From the NCBI GenBank assembly GCA_947359465.1, contig OX375873.1, positions 70,755,477 to 70,819,476 on the forward strand: DNA of 64,000 nucleotides. The letters run 5' to 3'. The stretch comes from Metellina segmentata (taxonomy: Eukaryota > Arthropoda > Arachnida > Araneae > Tetragnathidae). How positions within the stretch are numbered: the first letter of the stretch is position 1; each line of letters opens with the position of its first letter. The translations under genes were made by a program, and so were the position numbers. The notes beneath the pieces are model-generated. The model worked only from the letters and a program-made list of their open reading frames with translations. It searched no databases and was not told the DNA's origin. Positions 59,901 to 64,000 of the stretch are shown here, piece after piece.

Positions 59901-60398
59901 TCTTTAAAAGAAAACTGGTCAGATCTTGACGGACAAGATATCTCTCCTTTAAAATAATACTGGTCAGATCTTGATGGACGAGATATCTCATCTTTAAAAG
60001 AAAACTGGTCAGATCTTGATGGACAAGATATCTCTCCTTTAAAATAATACTGGTCAGATCTTGATGGACGAGATATCTAATCTTTAAAAGAAAACTGGTC
60101 AGATCTTGACGGACAAGATATATCTCCTTTAAAATAATACTGGTCAGATCTTGATGGACGAGATATCTCTCCTTTAAAATAATACTGGTCAGATCTTGAT
60201 GGACGAGATATCTCATCTTTAAAAGAAAACTGGTCAGATCTTGACGGACAATATATCTCTCCTTTAAAATAATACTGGTCAGATCTTGATGGACGAGATA
60301 TCTAATATTTAAAAGAAAACTGGTCAGATCTTGATGGACGAGATATCTCGTTTAAAAAAAAGCTGGTCAGATCTTGATGAACTACATATCTCGCTGAA
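56945..60398 (+). repeat. 45-bp satellite, main array (about 77 monomers)
   Basis: Monomers contain ACTGGTCAGATCTTGATGGA then C(G/A)AGATATCTC and a TTTAAAA-type linker. Two types alternate: type A (GACGAGATATCTCATC then TTTAAAAGAAA) and type B (GACAAGATATCTCTCC then TTTAAAATAAT), giving a 90-bp dimer. A few monomers are 43 bp because they read GAGATCTC (near 57333, 58051 and 58363); they recur 718 and 313 bp apart, pointing to higher-order block duplication. The core (C)GAGATATCTC(G) is palindromic. On the - strand the 15-codon period gives long open frames with RYLVHQDLTSFLLK or ERYLVHQDLTSIILK. Core monomers are nearly identical; the last one before 60398 is degraded. The array lies wholly in kinase intron 2. 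Confidence 0.97.
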
Positions 60399-60835
60399 AC
60401 CATTTGAAGGGGTTAAACATTAATATAATACCTTGTCTTAAAATAAGCAAATTTTAACACAACATATTTACGAATTCTAACATATACTATAGTTTGAAAA
60501 ATGTTAAAAATCAAATAGTGATGAGGAAATATATTTAATATTTTAAGTATAAATAATTGATTTTTTAACTGTCCTATTAAAGCTAAATACTTTGCCCAAA
60601 AAAGCAAGTTTGTAGATCATACCATAGTTATTTGTAACATCAATGACGTGAACATGTCTCGTGCTACCGTGGCTAGGATTTGAATAGATAAAATATTGCT
60701 ATTGTATATAGACCATAGAAAGGAAATTAAACTACAATTAAAGCATGTTTTTAGATTTAATAAATTATTTTGTACAGTGGGTGATCAAATTATTTGAGCC
60801 ACAGTGCAAAAAATATATTATTTGAGTTTGGGTTG
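60399..60835 (+). other. Kinase intron 2, right part
   Basis: AT-rich sequence, nothing recognised. Confidence 0.5.
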
Positions 60836-61035
60836 GGCTAATGTAGCCCAGCTGGTAGAGTCACTGACTAGCAACCGGAGGAGCGAGTTTAAAACAAGAT
60901 GTGGCGTATGTTAAATCTGTCTTGGCCTGAAATGTTTTCTCGCTGGCGTGTAGTGGAAGTGTGAAGAGTGCCTGATCAGGTGTCTGGCTTTGATTCAAAA
61001 TTATGAGTTCTTTCTTTTCGGGATTGATCTTTAAG
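60836..61035 (+). repeat. tRNA-derived SINE, partial
   Basis: GTAGCCCAGCTGGTAGAGTC fits an A box; GCGAGTTTAAAACAAG about 30 bases later is a weakened B box. A short body follows (GGCGTGTAGTGGAAGTGTGA ...). No target duplication found. Confidence 0.5.
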
Positions 61036-61462
61036 ACTGTTGTGTTGCTGCAATGCAACATAAGTTCAACTACTTGCCTGTGTTTTACGTAGATATTGAA
61101 CCCTAATTTTAAGGTTTTGAATAAATTTCTATTTTGCACAATTAGTTTTTATGAAACTACACTTAGAAAGTCTAATAAAGAAATATCAATATCTCGAAAT
61201 ACTTTCTTTTGCTGGGAGTACTTATTCTAATCTTTTGGACATGCTTTCTCTATAAATGACTTAGTTTAATTTTTTGAACCATTCCTTTGCCACAAATCAA
61301 TCAAAGACACTAGTACTAATCAACTTGATGACCAGTCCGAAAGCATTTAAAACTCTCGGATAACTACAACAAAAGCACAGAATATAACTGTCGGGTTGTG
61401 ATTGAGCAATGAAACAAGATGGCAGCTGTATGTCAAGTTCTGAAAAAAAATCAGTGTTACCA

Positions 61463-61463
<1 letters not shown>

Positions 61464-61503
<40 letters not shown>
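61464..61503. repeat. (TA)n microsatellite
   Basis: About 20 TA dinucleotides in kinase intron 2. Confidence 0.95.
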
Positions 61504-61506
<3 letters not shown>

Positions 61507-61599
61507 CAATTGAGAAACTTAGAAGCAGATGGTATAATTCCATCGTGCAACCTGTAGTTTTGTGTATATGACATCTAACCAATTTCAATTTTATTCACC

Positions 61600-61945
61600 A
61601 ATAGAATCTTTCCAAAGGTCTATTCTACGGGAAAGATAAATAATAATTAGTACTGCTTTTAACCAATTTCAAAATCCTTCCACAATCGAATCTTTTCAAA
61701 AGATTCTATTCTAAACAATTGAGCTATAGAATTTTTCGAAAGGATTCTACTCAAGAAAATGAGTAATATAAACGTCCAAAAAAAATCTATTCTAATGAAT
61801 GAACCAGTAACATCGTCTAAAATGGCTTCATTCTACAGAACGGGACAATAGAATCGTTCCAAAAGATTATTTTCTCAAGAATCAAACAATATAATAATTC
61901 CAAAGAAAAATTATATTCTCAGGAAATGACTAATGGAATATTTTT
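61600..61945. repeat. Decayed tandem repeat with hairpin core
   Basis: Five or six degenerate units with cores such as CAATCGAATCTTTTCAAAAG followed by ATTCTATTCT (61683), CTATAGAATTTTTCGAAAGG (61727) and CAATAGAATCGTTCCAAAAG (61848). Spacing is a multiple of roughly 40 bp. Each core is self-complementary (AGAATCTTTT / AAAAGATTCT). Confidence 0.6.
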
Positions 61946-62047
61946 ATAAGTTGAAAGCATCCACAGATTCTTTAGAAAGATGCTTTGCTCAGCGGGTTAA
62001 GAATGGTTTATACGCCTTAAGTTTTTATGCTCATATTTTTCTTTTAG

Positions 62048-62255
62048 GAAGTTGCCTTCATGAAAACTATCCAAAACACATTTCCCTCTGATGAAATTAA
62101 CCAGCATGATGTCAAATTGGCTTTGAACTTTATCCATATCTTCTTAGTTACCGATAGTTTGAACAGACCATCTCCAAATGTTGCTATGAGGCACAAATTT
62201 CTAAACCACGGAAACGCAACAGGAGTTGTTGTTGATGAGATTTGGAATCATAAAA
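62048..62255 (+). CDS. Divergent protein kinase, exon 3
   Basis: Acceptor TTTTCTTTTAG ends at 62047. The frame starts at a codon boundary, as exon 2 requires, and runs 69 codons plus one base to AAAA|GTAAGG. Contains EVAFMKTIQNTFPSDEI and VKLALNFIHIFLVTDSLNRP, fitting the last helices of the kinase fold (the DSLNRP segment is where most kinases have DPxxR), then SPNVAMRHKFLNH, which ends the catalytic domain. Confidence 0.82.
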
Positions 62256-63477
62256 GTAAGGATAGTGGAACTTAATGATTAGGTTCTGTTCTTAATCTAA
62301 GTAAGCAGAACAAATTTAAAATGGCAATTCTTATTTTAAACAATTGCATACCACTATAATTTATGTTATGTAGGCGTCATTACAAATTTCTGAATAATTT
62401 TCAGCACACATAAGAGTGTTAAAATTCCATATTAGTTTTACTTAAATGCTTTTTAAAATAGCAAAACTTTTCAAAATATATAATATTTTTAAATTGCTGT
62501 TGATCAAATTAAATACAGTAGAACCTCATTATAACGGACCCTTTCATAAAGGACAGCGCTTATAATGGACAGCTAAAAAAGATTTTAATAATAATAAAGG
62601 ATGATTATCTTTCTCAACATGAACCAGGACCTTCTACTGTCTTACAGATTAATGAAGTGGATACGTACACATCTTTTCCGGTTCAACCTATGCTGAAGGC
62701 TGTTTTTTATTTGATAAATAATAATATTTTTTCAAAGCTAACTACTGTAACTTCATTGATGTACACCCTGTCGCATAATACCCTTATAAGAATTATTTGT
62801 TATAAACTGGACTATCATTAAAACGCGCAGCCTTTAGCCTCTAATAGTCCGTTATGATGAGGTTCTACTGTATGATGAAATTAAACTAAATAGTTCAATA
62901 AACATAGTTTCATTTTTTATTGTTTGAGTTACTAAAATTAACATTGGATTCAACTGTTATTGTACAGACTTTTGAGAAAGAGAGGAACATAAATTTTTTA
63001 GCCGAGCCTTTAGCTACACACACACGTCTCAACCACAATTTACTGTAACCTGTAAATTAATAGGCAGTACTAATGTTAGTTGATACACTTTTTACCGTTT
63101 CAGAGGCTATCATTAACAAACTGCAAAATCAGTTCCAAAATTCAGAAATGGTACACTAAAGCCCAGGACATATAGCCGTTGAATCATATACCACTACCTT
63201 TTTTATACGTTCACAAACTATTCGTTGGTCTGCAGAAGATATTAACGAAGATAGTATTCATGAAAGCAACTAATTTATCTGATTTATTAAGTAATCATTT
63301 AAAAAGGAAGTCAATAGTATTATTCATAGATATGCTGGAATGTGGCTAAAAAACGTCATTTGTATTATAATAGTTATTTAAACATTAGTTAGTATTCTGA
63401 GAATTCAATATAATGAGGCTCGAATGTATGTCTATGCACAGAATATTGTTCTGCAATACATTTTTATAAATTTTCAG
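62256..63477 (+). other. Kinase intron 3
   Basis: 1.2 kb with the pogo-like element at 62516-62870; nothing else recognised. Confidence 0.65.
62516..62870. mobile_element. 355-bp pogo-like non-autonomous element
   Basis: Ends CAGTAGAACCTCATTATAAC and GTTATGATGAGGTTCTACTG are inverted and flanked by TA (62514-62515 and 62871-62872). The CAGTAGAACCTC end and TA duplication are characteristic of pogo/Tigger-type mariner relatives. No transposase. Confidence 0.9.
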
Positions 63478-64000
63478 GAAAGGACTCCACAGTTTGTATC
63501 GAAAAGCCTCCGCAGACGAGCGATGACATTTGTATTGAAACACATAGCAATGGGGATGCAGAAACAGCTTACACATCAGAAAGTAGCAAAGCCCATTCGG
63601 AAATCAGTGAAGACGTGTATTTAACATTGACTGATTCGGACCAAGAAGAGGATGAAATTTCTCCCAAAAGAAATGTTATTATTTCGTCCATTTCACCTTG
63701 TGAAGATGATGGTATAAGTCCAAACGAAAAGGAATTTTTAATTCATATCCTTGGTGGAAATGAGGAACATGTACCAATGCTGGGAGAGAGAATATCTGCC
63801 GTAAGCAAGGAAGCAAAAAATATTACCCCAAGAAATTCAGATGAGTTCAGATCTACCAAACATCTTTTGACCTGTCAAACAAAAGTTATATCTGAGGAGT
63901 CAGATGTGCTTTTATGTCACGAAGACAATTCGACTGACAATGGATCTGATATAGAATATTTCTATAAACAGCAATGTGATGTTAACGAATCGAATCCGCA
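63478..64000 (+). CDS. Divergent protein kinase, exon 4 (C-terminal tail, runs off window)
   Basis: Acceptor ATAAATTTTCAG ends at 63477; phase 1 entry completes an Arg codon from exon 3. The frame then has no stop for more than 173 codons up to the window edge. Content is acidic and Ser/Thr-rich, with clusters such as LTDSDQEEDEISP, SPCEDDGISPNEKE and DNSTDNGSDIEY: a probably disordered tail after the kinase domain with many possible phosphorylation sites. Because no stop lies inside, its length is unknown. Confidence 0.8.

Noticed and set aside
57069..60216. Long - strand frames of 188-435 codons as genuine repeat proteins
   Set aside because: The 45-bp period is a multiple of three, so frames stay open by arithmetic; frame shifts at 43-bp monomers lead into another open frame, arguing against selection.
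55455..60398. CRISPR array
   Set aside because: Repeats are contiguous monomers without unique spacers, in a eukaryotic intron.

Overview
This is an AT-rich, repeat-dense piece of an animal nuclear genome. Evidence for a eukaryote: spliced coding exons with GT/AG boundaries and matching phases, AATAAA poly(A) signals, CR1-type and jockey-type non-LTR retrotransposons, Tc1/mariner, hAT, pogo-like and TTAA-type DNA elements, and tRNA-derived SINEs. A jockey-type ORF1 with a PRE_C2HC domain, and a decayed copy of a mobile-element protein common in arthropods, suggest an arthropod. The finer lineage is not resolved, and a chelicerate is only a guess.

Four host loci can be supported, all on the + strand. 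(1) 16.3-17.1 kb: a coding exon for a 129-residue secreted, dibasic-cleaved, cysteine-free peptide precursor resembling a neuropeptide prohormone. (2) 29.8-38.5 kb: a gene assembled here from three phase-compatible exons (29827-29947, 32369-32446, 38010-38458), with a possible alternative last exon at 30250-30377. Its product has an acidic N-terminus and a divergent BLES03/C11orf68-like (DUF1917, eIF4E-like fold) domain. (3) 42.5-43.1 kb: a second, clearer member of that family. (4) 53.0 kb to the window end: a divergent protein kinase in at least four exons (from 53002 to 53570, 55201-55411, 62048-62255, 63478 to beyond 64000), with perfect phase agreement and a long acidic tail.

Mobile DNA fills much of the rest. 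4.98-7.68 kb is a nearly complete CR1-like element broken by one frameshift, with a second, 5'-truncated copy at 20.7-21.6 kb. Fossils include two Tc1 transposases (9.3 and 49.5-50.9 kb, the latter split by a 519-bp insertion), a hAT transposase (48.1-49.3 kb), jockey ORF1 and ORF2 pieces (30.9-32.0 and 46.3-46.9 kb) and a Ty3/gypsy scrap (34.0-34.3 kb). Several non-autonomous elements have clear ends or target duplications: an 839-bp hAT element, a 746-bp TA element, a 990-bp element flanked by TAA, a 1195-bp TTAA element, a 355-bp pogo-like element, and a 449-bp SINE with a 13-bp duplication.

The most striking structure lies in intron 2 of the kinase gene. A 45-bp satellite (about 5 kb including an inserted TTAA element) alternates two monomer types as a 90-bp dimer. 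Because 45 is a multiple of three, it keeps long reading frames open on the - strand. Decayed single monomers with the same 16-bp palindrome occur across the window, and the left edge of the array looks transitional, so the array probably expanded from a dispersed repeat.
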